Shown in pieces: positions 10,578 through 23,826 of a stretch of 64,000 nt of DNA. A model generated the notes under the pieces. The model searched no databases, was not told where the DNA came from, and saw nothing but the letters and a program-made list of their open reading frames with translations. Source of the DNA: Coriaria nepalensis (Eukaryota > Streptophyta > Magnoliopsida > Cucurbitales > Coriariaceae); contig CP114482.1 of NCBI GenBank assembly GCA_027186245.1, positions 13,349,209-13,413,208 on the forward strand, read 5' to 3'. The first letter of the stretch is position 1, and every line of letters starts with the position of its first letter. The translations under genes and the position numbers were made by a program.

Positions 10578-13500
10578 TTCATGCATAACTTGCAATTGAT
10601 CTATTGATGGCAACTATGCATTTTTTTGGCCTTAAAGTCATATTTTTGCGTCTGTTTTAATCAGTAAATCATTCTAAATCACTTCGAACGAAATTCAGCC
10701 TTTAAACATGACTTTCGTGCGTAACCCGCAGTTGATCTATTGAAGGCAACAATGCATTTGTTTGGCCTTAAAGTCTTGTCACTGAGTCTCTTCTAGTCAT
10801 TAAATCATTCTGAATTAATTCGAACGAATTCCATTTTCGCCCTTCAAACATTATTTTCTTACATAACTTGTAATTAATCTATTGAAGACAACAATGCATT
10901 ATTTTAGCATTAAAAAGCATATGACTCAGTCTTTTCAATCATTAGATTGTTTGAAGGCACATCGAACCAATTCTCTTTTTGCATTTAGAATGCGACTTTC
11001 ATGCATAACTTGTAATTGATCTATCGATGGCAACTATGCATTTTTTACCCTTGAAGTCATATTTTTGCGTCCCATTTTGTCAGTAAATCATTCTGAATCA
11101 CTTCGAACGAAATTCGGCCTTTAAACATGACTTTCGTGCGTAACCCGCAGTTGATCTATTGAAGGCAACAATGCATTTGTTTAGCCTTAAAGTCATGTCA
11201 CTGAGTCTCTTCTAGTCATTAAATCATTCTAAATTAATTCGAACGAATTCTATTTTCTCCCTTCAAACATTATTTTCTTACATAACTTGTAATTAATCTA
11301 TTGAAGACGACAATGCATTATTTTAGCATTAAAAAGCATATCGCTTAGTCTTTTCAATCAGTAAATTTTTGGAAGGCACTTGGAACCAATTCTCTTTTTG
11401 CATTTAGAATGCGACTTTCATGCATAACTTGTAATTGATCTATTGATGGCAACTATGCATTTTTTACCCTTAAAGTCATATTTTTGCGTCTCATTTTGTC
11501 AGTAAATCATTCTAAATCACTTCGAACGAAATTCGGCCTTTAAACATGACTTTCATGCGTAACTTGCAGTTGATCTATTGAAGGCAACAATGCATTTGTT
11601 TAGCCTTAAAGTCATGTCACTGAGTCTCTAGTCATTAAATCATTCTAAATTAATTCGAACGAATTCTATTTTTGCCCTTCATACATTATTTTCTTACATA
11701 ACTTGTAATTAATCTATTCAAGACAACAATGCATTATTTTAGCATTAAAAAGCATATGACTCAGTCTTTTCAATCAATAAATTGTTGGAATGACTTCGAA
11801 CCAATTTTTTTTTTGCATTTAGAACGCGACTTTCATGCATAACTTGTAATTGATCTATTGATGGCAACTATGCACTTTTTTGGCCTTAAAGTCATATTTT
11901 TGCGTCTCTTTTTTGGCCTTAAAGTCATATTTTTGCGTCTCTTTTTGTCAGTAAATCATTCTAAATCACTTCGAACGAAATTCGGCCTTTAAACATGACT
12001 TTCGTGCGTAACTTGCAGTTGATCTATTGAAGGCAACAATGCATTTGTTTTGCCTTAAAGTCATGTCAATAAGTCTCTTCTAGTCATTAAATCATTCTAA
12101 ATTAATTCGAACGAATTCTATTTTCGCCCTTCAAACATTCTTTTCTTACATAACTGGTAATTAATCTATTGAAGACAACAATGCATTATTTTAGCGTTAA
12201 AAAGCATATCAATCTGTCTTTTCAATCATTAAATTGTTTGAAGGCTCTTCGAACCAATTCTCTTTTTGCGTTTAAAACGCGACTTTCATGCATAACTTGT
12301 AATTGATCTATTGATGGCGGCAACTATGCATTTTTTTAGCCATAAAGTCATATTTTTGCGTCTGTTTTAATCAGTAAATCATTCTAAATCACTTCGAAGG
12401 AAATTCAGCCTTTAAACATGACTTTCGTGCGTAACCCGCAGTTGATCTATTGAAGGCAACAATGCATTTGTTTCGCCTTAAAGTCATGTCATTGAGTCTC
12501 TTCTAGTCATTAAATCATTCTAAATTAATTCGAACGAATTCTATTTTCGCCCTTCAAACATTCTTTTCTTACATAACTTGTAATTAATCTATTGAAGACA
12601 ACAATGCATTATTTCAGCGTTAAAAAGCATATCAATCTGTCTTTTCAATCATTAAATTGTTTGAAGGCTCTTCGAACCAATTCTCTTTTTGCGTTTAAAA
12701 CGCGACTTTCATGCATAACTTGTAATTGATCTATTGATGGCGGCAACTATGCATTTTTTTAGCCTTAAAGTCATATTTTTGCGTCTGTTTTAATCAGTAA
12801 ATCATTCTAAATCACTTCGAACGAAATTCAGCCTTTAAACATGACTTTCGTGCGTAACCCGCAGTTGATCTATTGAAGGCAACAATGCATTTGTTTCGCC
12901 TTAAAGTCATGTCATTGAGTCTCTTCTAGTCATTAAATCATTCTAAATTAATTCGAACGAATTCTATTTTCGCCCTTCAAACATTCTTTTCTTACATAAC
13001 TTGTAATTAATCTATTGAAGACAACAATGCATTATTTCAGCGTTAAAAAGCATATCAATCTGTCTTTTCAATCATTAAATTGTTTGAAGGCTCTTCGAAC
13101 CAATTCTCTTTTTGCGTTTAAAACGCGACTTTCATGCATAACTTGTAATTGATCTATTGATGGCGGCAACTATGCATTTTTTTAGCCTTAAAGTCATATT
13201 TTTGCGTCTGTTTTAATCAGTAAATCATTCTAAATCACTTCGAACGAAATTCAGCCTTTAAACATGACTTTCGTGCGTAACCCGCAGTTGATCTATTGAA
13301 GGCAACAATGCATTTGTTTCGCCTTAAAGTCATGTCATTGAGTCTCTTCAAGTCATTAAATCATTCTAAATTAATTCGGACGAATTCTATTTTTGCCCTT
13401 CAATCATTATTTTCTTACATAACTTGTAATTAATCTATTGAAGACAACAATGGATTATTTTAGCATTAAAAAGCATACGACTCAGTCTTTTCAATCATTA

Positions 13501-14633
13501 AATTGTTTAAAGGCTCTTGGGACCAATTCTCTTTTTGCATTTAAAACGCGACTTTCATGCATAACTTGCAATTGATCTATTGATGGCAACTATGCATTTT
13601 TTAGCCTTAAAGTCATATTTTTGCGTCTCTTTTTGTCAGTAAATCATTCTAAATCACTTCGAACGAAATTCGGCCTTTAAACATGACTTTCGTGCGTAAC
13701 TTGCAGTTGATCTATTGAAGGCAACAATGCATTTGTTTTGCCTTAAAGTTATGTCACTAAGTCTCTTCTAGTCATTAAATCATTCTAAATTAATTCGAAC
13801 GAATTCTATTTTTGCCCTTCAAACATTATTTTCTTACATAACTTGTAATTAATCTATTCAAGACAACAATGCATTATTTTAGCATTAAAAAGCATATCAC
13901 TTAGTCGTTTCAATCAATAAATTGTTTGAATGACTTCGAACCAATTTTTTTTTTGCATTTAGAACGCGACTTTCATGCATAACTTGTAATTGATCTATTC
14001 ATGGCAACTATGCACTTTCTTAGCCTTAAAGTCATATTTTTGCGTCGCTTTTTGTCAGTAAATCATTCTAAATCACTTCGAACGAAATTCGGCCTTTAAA
14101 CATGACTTTCGTGCGTAACCCGCAGTTGATCTATTAAAGGGAACAATTCATTTGTTTAGCCTTAAAGTCTTGTCACTGAGTCTCTTCTAGTCATTCTATC
14201 ATTCTGAATTAATTCGAACGAATTCTATTTTCGCCCTTCAAACATTATGTTCTTACATAACTTGTAATTAATCTATTGAAGACAACAATGCATTATTTTA
14301 GCATTAAAAAGCATATGACTCAGTCTTTTCAATCATTAAATTGTTTGAAGGCACATCGAACCAATTCTCTTTTTGCATTTAGAACGCGAATTTCATGCAT
14401 AACTTGCAATTGATCTATTGATGGCAACTATGCATTTTTTACCCTTAAAGTCATATTTTTGCGTCTCTTTTAGTCAGTAAATCATTCTAAATCACTTCGA
14501 ACGAAATTCAGCCTTTAAACATGACTTTCGTGCGTAACCCGCAGTTGATCTATTGAAGGCAACAATGCATTTAGTTAGCCTTAAAGTCTTGTCACTGAGT
14601 CTCTTCTAGTCATTAAATCATTCTGAATTAATT
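10578..14633 (+). repeat. Large segmental duplication, copy 2 (4.06 kb)
   Basis: This is the partner of 5,000-8,720. It lacks the hybrid monomer of copy 1 and has three tandem units with GATGGCGGCAAC (GGCGG at 12,316, 12,739 and 13,162) where copy 1 has two (6,841 and 7,264). It also carries a private 33-bp duplication at 11,881. The first part of the match may extend back to 4,623, but variants differ there. Confidence 0.85.
11881..11946 (+). repeat. 33-bp tandem microduplication inside an A monomer
   Basis: TGGCCTTAAAGTCATATT followed by TTTGCGTCTC and a T run occurs twice in direct succession, with TGGCC at 11,881 and 11,914. Every other A monomer I read has this segment once, including the paralogous copy at 6,303. 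It lengthens this A monomer to about 168 bp. Confidence 0.92.
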
Positions 14634-15120
14634 CGAACGAATTCTATTTTCGCCCTTCAAACATTATTTTCTTACATAACTTGTAATTAATCTATTGAAG
14701 ACAACAATGCATTATTTTAGCATTAAAAAGCATATGACTCAGTCTTTTCAATCATTAAATTTTTTGAAGGCTCTTCGAACCAATTCTCTTTTTGGATTTA
14801 AAACGCAACTTTCATGCATAACTTGCAATTGATCTATTGATCGCAACTATGCATTTTTTAGCGTTAAAATCATATTTTTGCGTCTCTTTTTGTCAGTAAA
14901 TCATTCTAAATCACTTCGAACGAAATTCGGCCTTTAAACATGACTTTCGTGCGTAACCCGCAGTTGATCTATTGAAGGCAACAATGCATTTGTTTAGCCT
15001 TAAAGTCTTGTCACTGAGTCTCTTCTAGTCATTAAATCATTCTAAATTAATTCGAACGAATTCTATTTTCGCCCTTCAAACATTATTTTCTTACATAACT
15101 TGTAATTAATCTATTGAAGA

Positions 15121-16045
15121 CAACAATGCATTATTTTAGCATTAAAAAGCATATGACTCAGTCTTTTCAATCATTAAATTGTTTGAAGGCACATCGAACC
15201 AATTCTCTTTCTGCATTTAGAACGCGACTTTCATGCATAACTTGCAACTGATCTATTGATGGCACCTACGCATTTTTTACCCTTAAAGTCATATATTTGC
15301 GTCTCTTTTAGTCAGTAAATCATTCTAAATCACTTCGAACGAAATTCGGCCTTTAAACATGACTTTCGTGCGTAACCCGCAGTTGATCTATTGAAGGCAA
15401 CAATGCATTTGTTTAGCCTTCAAGTCTTGTCACTGAGTCTCTTCTAGTCATTAAATCATTCTAAATTAATTCGAACGAATTCTATTTTTGCCCTTCAAAC
15501 ATTATTTTCTTACATAACTTGTAATTAATCTATTGAAGACGACAATGCATTATTTTAGCGTTAAAAAGCATATCACTCTGTCTTTTCAATCATTAAATTG
15601 TTTGAAGGCTCTTCGAACCAATTCTCTTTTTGCATTTAAAACGCGACTTTCATGCATAACTTGCAATTGATCTATTGATGGCAACTATGCATTTTTTTCC
15701 CTTAAAGTCATATTTTTGCGTCTCTTTTAGTCAGTAAATCATTCTAAATCACTTCGACCGAAATTCAGCCTTTAAACATGACTTTCGTGCGTAACCCACA
15801 GTTGATCTATTGAAGGCAACAATGCATTTGTTTAGCCTTAAAGTCTTGTCACTGAGTCTCTTCTAGTCATTCAATCATTCTAAATTAATTCGAACGAATT
15901 CTATTTTCACCCTTCAAACATTATTTTCTTACATAACTTGTAATTAATCTATTGAAGACAACAATGCATTATTTTAGCATTAAAAACCATATGACTCAGT
16001 CTTTTCAATCATTAAATTGTTTGAAGGCACATCGAACCAATTCTC
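15121..16045 (+). repeat. Three-HOR tandem segment, copy 1 (shift 1,256 bp)
   Basis: This matches 16,377-17,301. Diagnostic words are GGCACCTACGCATTTTTTACC (15,261 and 16,517), CATATATTTGCG, AGCCTTCAA, CTTCGACCGAAATTC (15,752 and 17,008) and AACCCACAGTTG. A third, mosaic copy with CTTCGACCG lies at 25,450-26,210. Confidence 0.8.
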
Positions 16046-16376
16046 TTTTTGCATTTAAAACGCGACTTTCATGCATAACTTGCAATTGATCTATTGATGG
16101 CAACTATGCATTTTTTAGCGTTACAGTCATATTTTTGCGTCTCTTTTAGTCAGTAAATCATTCTAAATCACTTCGAACGAAATTCAACCTTTAAACATGA
16201 CTTTCGTGCGTAAGCCGCAGTTGATCTATTGAAGGCAACAATGCATTTGTTTAGCCTTAAAGTCTTGTCACTGAGTCTCTTCTAGTCATTAAATCATTCT
16301 GAATTAATTCAACGAATTCTATTTTCGCCCTTAAAACATTATTTTCTTACATAACTTGTAATTAATCTATTGAAGA

Positions 16377-17301
16377 CAACAATGCATTATTTTAGCATTA
16401 AAAAGCATATGACTCAGTCTTTTCAATCATTAAATTGTTTGAAGGCACATCGAACCAATTCTCTTTCTGCATTTAGAACGCGACTTTCATGCATAACTTG
16501 CAACTGATCTATTGATGGCACCTACGCATTTTTTACCCTTAAAGTCATATATTTGCGTCTCTTTTAGTCAGTAAATCATTCTAAATCACTTCGAACGAAA
16601 TTCGGCCTTTAAACATGACTTTCGTGCGTAACCCGCAGTTGATCTATTGAAGGCAACAATGCATTTGTTTAGCCTTCAATTCTTGTCACTGAGTCTCTTC
16701 TAGTCATTAAATCATTCTAAATTAATTCGAACGAATTCTATTTTTGCCCTTCAAACATTATTTTCTTACATAACTTGTAATTAATCTATTGAAGACGACA
16801 ATGCATTATTTTAGCGTTAAAAAGCATATCACTCTGTCTTTTCAATCATTAAATTGTTTGAAGGCTCTTCGAACCAATTCTCTTTTTGCATTTAAAACGC
16901 GACTTTCATGCATAACTTGCAATTGATCTATTGATGGCAACTATGCATTTTTTTCCCTTAAAGTCATATTTTTGCGTCTCTTTTAGTCAGTAAATCATTC
17001 TAAATCACTTCGACCGAAATTCAGCCTTTAAACATGACTTTCGTGCGTAACCCACAGTTGATCTATTGAAGGCAACAATGCATTTGTTTAGCCTTAAAGT
17101 CTTGTCACTGAGTCTCTTCTAGTCATTCAATCATTCTAAATTAATTCGAACGAATTCTATTTTCGCCCTTCAAACATTATTTTCTTACATAACTTGTAAT
17201 TAATCTATTGAAGACAACAATGCATTATTTTAGCATTAAAAAGCATATGACTCAGTCTTTTCAATCATTAAATTGTTTGAAGGCACATCGAACCAATTCT
17301 C
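16377..17301 (+). repeat. Three-HOR tandem segment, copy 2 (shift 1,256 bp)
   Basis: This is the partner of 15,121-16,045. Small private differences include AGCCTTCAATTC against AGCCTTCAAGTC, and CTCTTTCTGCATTTAG at the end where copy 1 has CTCTTTTTGCATTTAA. Confidence 0.78.
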
Positions 17302-17340
17302 TTTCTGCATTTAGAACGCGACTTTCATGCATAACTTGCA

Positions 17341-18180
17341 ATTGATCTATTGATGGCAACTATGCATTTTTTAGCGTTAAAGTCATATTTTTGCGTCTCT
17401 TTTTGTCAGTAAATCATTCTAAATCACTTCGAACGAAATTCGGCCTTTAAACATGACTTTCGTGCGTAACCCGCAGTTGATCTATTGAAGGCAACAATGC
17501 ATTTGTTTAGCCTTAAAGTCTTGTCACTGAGTCTCTTCTAGTCATTAAATCATTCTAAATTAATTCGAACGAATTCTACTTCTGCCCTTCAAACATTATT
17601 TTCTTATATAACTTGTAATTAATCTATGGAAGACAACAATGCATTATTTTAGCGTTAAAAAGCATATCACTCTGTCCTTTCAATCATTAAATTGTTTGAA
17701 GGCTCTTCGAACCAATTCTCTTTTCGCATTTAAAACGCGACTTTCATGCATAACTTGCAATTGATCTATTGATGGCAACTATGCATTTTTTAGCGTTAAA
17801 GTCATATTTTTGCGTCTCTTTTTGTCAGTAAATCATTCTAAATCACTTCGAACGAAATTCGGCCTTTAAACATTACTTTCGTGCGTAACCCGCAGTTGAT
17901 CTATTGAAGGCAACAATGCATTTGTTTAGCCTTAAAGTCTTGTCACTGAGTCTCTTCTAGTCATTAAATCATTCTAAATTAATTCGAACGAATTCTACTT
18001 CTGCCCTTCAAACATTATTTTCTTATATAACTTGTAATTAATCTATGGAAGACAACAATGCATTATTTTAGCGTTAAAAAGCATATCACTCTGTCCTTTC
18101 AATCATTAAATTGTTTGAAGGCTCTTCGAAGCAATTCTCTTTTTGCATTTAAAACGCGACTTTCATGCATAACTTGCAAT
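17341..18180 (+). repeat. Adjacent single-HOR duplication (shift 419 bp)
   Basis: Two consecutive units share the rare words GAATTCTACTTCTGCCC (start of B 3' half, near 17,573 and 17,992), CTATGGAAGACAAC and CTGTCCTTTCAATC, and differ by a few bases. This is the shortest-step amplification visible. Related units recur at 20,510 and 28,470 with TATTTCTGCCC. Confidence 0.78.
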
Positions 18181-18360
18181 TGATCTATTGATGGCACCTA
18201 TGCATTTTTTACCCTTAAAGTCATATTTTTGCGTCTCTTTTAGTCAGTAAATCATTCTAAATCACTTCGAACGAAATTCAGCCTCTAAACATGACTTTCG
18301 TGCGTAACCCGCAGTTGATCTATTGAAGGCAACAATGCATTTGTTTAGCCTTAAAGTCTT

Positions 18361-19138
18361 GTCACTGAGTCTCTTCTAGTCATTAAATCATTCTGAATTA
18401 ATTCGAACGAATTCTATTTTCGCCCTTCAAACATTATTTTCTTACATAACTTGTAATTAATCTATTGAAGACAACAATGCATTATTTTAGCATTAAAAAG
18501 CATATGACTCAGTCTTTTCAATCATTAAATTGTTTGAAGGCTCTTCGAACCAATTCTCTTTTTGCATTTAAAACGCGACTTTCATGCATAACTTGCAATT
18601 GATCTATTGGTGGCACCTATGCATTTTTGACCCTTAAAGTCATATTTTTGCGTCTCTTTTAGTCAGTAAATCATTCTAAATCACTTCGAACGAAATTGAG
18701 CCTTTAAACATGACTTTCGTGCGTAACCCGCAGTTGATCTATTCAAGGCAACAATGCATTTGTTTAGCCTTAAAGTCTTGTCACTGAGTCTCTTCTAGTC
18801 ATTAAATCATTCTGAATTAATTCGAACGAATTCTATTTTCGCCCTTAAAACATTATTTTCTTACATAACTTGTAATTAATCTATTGAAGACAACAATGCA
18901 TTATTTTAGCATTAAAAAGCATATGACTCAGTCTTTTCAATCATTAAATTGTTTTAAGGCTCTTCGAACCAATTCTGTTTTCGCATTTAAAACGCGACTT
19001 TCATGCATAACTTGCAATTGATCTATTGATGGCAACTATGCATTTTTTAGCGTTAAAGTCATATTTTTGCGTCTCTTTTTGTCAGTAAATCATTCTAAAT
19101 CACTTCGAACGAAATTCGGCCTTTAAACATGACTTTCG
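18361..19138 (+). repeat. Segment duplicated at 19,618-20,395 (shift 1,257 bp)
   Basis: Shared rare variants include CTATTGGTGGCACC (18,604 and 19,861), CTATTCAAGGCAAC, CGCCCTTAAAAC and TTGTTTTAAGGCTC. The copies differ at a handful of positions, for example TTCTGTTTTCGC against TTCTCTTTTCGC. Confidence 0.78.
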
Positions 19139-20849
19139 TGCGTAACCCGCAGTTGATCTATTGAAGGCAACAATGCATTTGTTTAGCCTTAAAGTCTTGT
19201 CACTGAGTCTCTTCTAGTAATTAAATCATTCTGAATTAATTTGAACGAATTGTATTTTCGCCCTTCAAACATTATTTTCTTACATAACTTGTAATTAATC
19301 TATTGAAGACAACAATGCATTATTTTAGCATTAAAAAGCATATGACTCAGTCTTTTCAATCATTAAATTGTTTGAAGGCACATCGAACCAATTCTCTTTC
19401 TGCATTTAGAACGCGACTTTCATGCGTAACTTGCAGCTGATCTATTGATGGCACCTACGCATTTTTTACCCTTTAAGTCATATTTTTGCGTCTCTTTTAG
19501 TCAGTAAATCATTCTAAATCACTTCGAACGAAATTCACCCTTTAAACATGACTTTCGTGCGTAACCCGCAGTTGATCTATTGTAGGCAATAATGCATTTG
19601 TTTAACCTTAAAGTCTTGTCACTGAGTCTCTTCTAGTCATTAAATCATTCTGAATTAATTCGAACGAATTCTATTTTCGCCCTTCAAACATTATTTTCTT
19701 ACATAACTTGTAATTAATCTATTGAAGACAACAATGCATTATTTTAGCATTAAAAAGCATATGACTCAGTCTTTTCAATCATTAAATTGTTTGAAGGCTC
19801 TTCGAACCAATTCTCTTTTTGCATTTAAAACGCGACTTTCATGCATAACTTGCAATTGATCTATTGGTGGCACCTATGCATTTTTTACCCTTAAAGTCAT
19901 ATTTTTGCGTCTCTTTTAGTCAGTAAATCATTCTAAATCACTTCGAACGAAATTGAGCCTTTAAACATGACTTTCGTGCGTAACCCGCAGTTGATCTATT
20001 CAAGGCAACAATGCATTTGTTTAGCCTTAAAGTCTTGTCACTGAGTCTCTTCTAGTCATTAAATCATTCTGAATTAATTCGAACGAATTCTATTTTCGCC
20101 CTTAAAACATTATTTTCTTACATAACTTGTAATTAATCTATTGAAGACAACAATGCATTATTTTAGCATTAAAAAGCATATGACTCAGTCTTTTCAATCA
20201 TTAAATTGTTTTAAGGCTCTTCGAACCAATTCTCTTTTCGCATTTAAAACGCGACTTTCATGCATAACTTGCAATTGATCTATTGATGGCAACTATGCAT
20301 TTTTTAGCGTTAAAGTCATATTTTTGCGTCTCTTTTTGTCAGTAAATCATTCTAAATCACTTCGAACGAAATTCGGCCTTTAAACATGACTATCGTGCGT
20401 AACCCGCAGTTGATCTATTGAAGGCAACAATGCATTTGTTTAGCCTTAAAGTCTTGTCACTGAGTCTCTTCTAGTCATTAAATCATTCTAAATTAATTCG
20501 AACGAATTCTATTTCTGCCCTTCAAACATTATTTTCTTATATAACTTGTAATTAATCTATGGAAGACAACAATGCATTATTTTAGCGTTAAAAAGCATAT
20601 CACTCTGTCCTTTCAATCATTAAATTGTTTGAAGGCTCTTCGAAGCAATTCTCTTTTTGCATTTAAAACGCGACTTTCATGCATAACTTGCAATTGATCT
20701 ATTGATGGCACCTATGCATTTTTTACCCTTAAAGTCATATTTTTGCGTCTCTTTACGTCAGTAAATCATTCTAAATCACTTCGAACGAAATTCAGCCTCT
20801 AAACATGACTTTCATGCGTAACCCGCAGTTGATCTATTGAAGGCAACAA

Positions 20850-22150
20850 TGCATTTGTTTAGCCTTAAAGTCTTGTCACTGAGTCTCTTCTAGTCATTAA
20901 ATCATTCTGAATTAATTCGAACGAATTCTATTTTCGCCCTTCAAACATTATTTTCTTACATAACTTGTAATTAATCTATTGAAGACAACAATGCATTATT
21001 TTAGCATTAAAAAGCATATGACTCAGTCTTTTCAATCATTAAATTGTTTGAAGGCTCTTCGAACCAATTCTCTTTTTGCATTTAAAACGCGACTTTCATG
21101 CATAACTTGCAATTGATCTATTGATGGCACCTACGCATTTTTTACCCTTAAAGTCATATTTTTGCGTCTCTTTTAGTCAGTAAATCATTCTAAATCACTT
21201 CGAACGAAATTCACCCTTTAAACATGACTTTCGTGCGTAACCCGCAGTTGATCTATTGAAGGCAACAATGCATTTGTTTAGCCTTAAAGTCTTGTCACTG
21301 AGTCTCTTCTAGTCATTAAATCATTCTGAATTAATTCGAACGAATTCTATTTTCGCCCTTCAAACATTATTTTCTTACATAACTTGTAATTAATCTATTG
21401 AAGACAACAATGCATTATTTTAGCATTAAAAACCATATGACTCAGTCTTTTCAATCATTAAATTGTTTGAAGGCACATCGAACCAATTCTCTTTTTGCAT
21501 TTAAAACGCGACTTTCATGCATAACTTGCAATTGATCTATTGATGGCACCTATGCATTTTTTAGCCTTAAAGTCATATTTTTGCGTCTCTTTTAGTCAGT
21601 AAATCATTCTAGATCACTTCGAACGAAATTCAGCCTTTAAACATGACTTTCGTGTGTAACCCGCAGTTGATCTATTCAAGGCAACAATGCATTTGTTTAG
21701 CCTTAAAGTCTTGTCACTGAGTCTCTTCTAGTCATTAAATCATTCTGAATTAATTCGAACGAATTCTATTTTCGCCCTTAAAACATTATTTTCTTACATA
21801 ACTTGTAATTAATCTATTGAAGACAACAATGCATTATTTTAGCATTAAAAAGCATATGACTCAGTCTTTTCAATCATTAAATTGTTTGAAGGCACATCGA
21901 ACCAATTCTCTTTCTGCATTTAGAACGGGACTTTCATGCATAACTTGCAATTGATCTATTGATGGCACCTATGCATTTTTTACCCTTAAAGTCATATTTT
22001 TGGGTCTCTTTTAATCAGTAAATTATTCTAAATCACTTCAAACGAAATTGAGCCTTTAAACATGACTTTCGTGCGTAACCCGCAGTTGATCTATTCAAGG
22101 CAACAATGCATTTGTTTAGCCTTAAAGTCTTGTCACTGAGTCTCTTCTAG
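20850..22150 (+). repeat. Four-HOR-shift duplication, copy 1 (shift 1,676 bp)
   Basis: This matches 22,526-23,826. Diagnostic words are ATTCTAGATCACTTCG (21,607 and 23,283), CGTGTGTAACCC, AAAAACCATATGAC and GGGTCTCTTTTAATCAG. The match ends at TTCTAGTTATTAAATC here against TTCTAGTCATTAAATC in the partner. ATTCTAGATC occurs again near 29,150, 14 units downstream of the second copy. Confidence 0.8.
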
Positions 22151-22525
22151 TTATTAAATCATTCTGAATTAATTCGAACGAATTGTATTTTCGCCCTTGA
22201 AACATTATTTTCTTACATAACTTGTAATTAATCTATTGAAGACAACAATGCATTATTTTAGCATTAAAAAGCATATGACTCAGTCTTTTCAATCATTAAA
22301 TTTTTTGAAGGCACATCGAACCAATTCTCTTTCTGCATTTAGAACGCGACTTTCATGCATAACTTGCAACTGATCTATTGATGGCACCTACGCATTTTTT
22401 ACCCTTAAAGTCATATTTTTGCGTCTCTTTTAGTCAGTAAATCATTCTAAATCACTTCGAACGAAATTCACCCTTTAAACATGACTTTCGTGCGTAACCC
22501 GCAGTTGATCTATTGTAGGCAATAA

Positions 22526-23826
22526 TGCATTTGTTTAGCCTTAAAGTCTTGTCACTGAGTCTCTTCTAGTCATTAAATCATTCTGAATTAATTCGAACGA
22601 ATTCTATTTTCGCCCTTCAAACATTATTTTCTTACATAACTTGTAATTAATCTATTGAAGACAACAATGCATTATTTTAGCATTAAAAAGCATATGACTC
22701 AGTCTTTTCAATCATTAAATTGTTTGAAGGCTCTTCGAACCAATTCTCTTTTTGCATTTAAAACGCGACTTTCATGCATAACTTGCAATTGATCTATTGA
22801 TGGCACCTACGCATTTTTTACCCTTAAAGTCATATTTTTGCGTCTCTTTTAGTCAGTAAATCATTCTAAATCACTTCGAACGAAATTCACCCTTTAAACA
22901 TGACTTTCGTGCGTAACCCGCAGTTGATCTATTGAAGGCAACAATGCATTTGTTTAGCCTTAAAGTCTTGTCACTGAGTCTCTTCTAGTCATTAAATCAT
23001 TCTGAATTAATTCGAACGAATTCTATTTTCGCCCTTCAAACATTATTTTCTTACATAACTTGTAATTAATCTATTGAAGACAACAATGCATTATTTTAGC
23101 ATTAAAAACCATATGACTCAGTCTTTTCAATCATTAAATTGTTTGAAGGCACATCGAACCAATTCTCTTTTTGCATTTAAAACGCGACTTTCATGCATAA
23201 CTTGCAATTGATCTATTGATGGCACCTATGCATTTTTTAGCCTTAAAGTCATATTTTTGCGTCTCTTTTAGTCAGTAAATCATTCTAGATCACTTCGAAC
23301 GAAATTCAGCCTTTAAACATGACTTTCGTGTGTAACCCGCAGTTGATCTATTCAAGGCAACAATGCATTTGTTTAGCCTTAAAGTCTTGTCACTGAGTCT
23401 CTTCTAGTCATTAAATCATTCTGAATTAATTCGAACGAATTCTATTTTCGCCCTTAAAACATTATTTTCTTACATAACTTGTAATTAATCTATTGAAGAC
23501 AACAATGCATTATTTTAGCATTAAAAAGCATATGACTCAGTCTTTTCAATCATTAAATTGTTTGAAGGCACATCGAACCAATTCTCTTTCTGCATTTAGA
23601 ACGGGACTTTCATGCATAACTTGCAATTGATCTATTGATGGCACCTATGCATTTTTTACCCTTAAAGTCATATTTTTGGGTCTCTTTTAATCAGTAAATT
23701 ATTCTAAATCACTTCAAACGAAATTGAGCCTTTAAACATGACTTTCGTGCGTAACCCGCAGTTGATCTATTCAAGGCAACAATGCATTTGTTTAGCCTTA
23801 AAGTCTTGTCACTGAGTCTCTTCTAG
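22526..23826 (+). repeat. Four-HOR-shift duplication, copy 2 (shift 1,676 bp)
   Basis: This is the partner of 20,850-22,150, and I saw no indel difference between them. It is near-identical over about 1.3 kb, which suggests recent duplication within class 1. Confidence 0.78.

Noticed and set aside
11881..11946. Target-site duplication of an inserted element
   Set aside because: Nothing lies between the two 33-bp copies; it is a simple tandem duplication.
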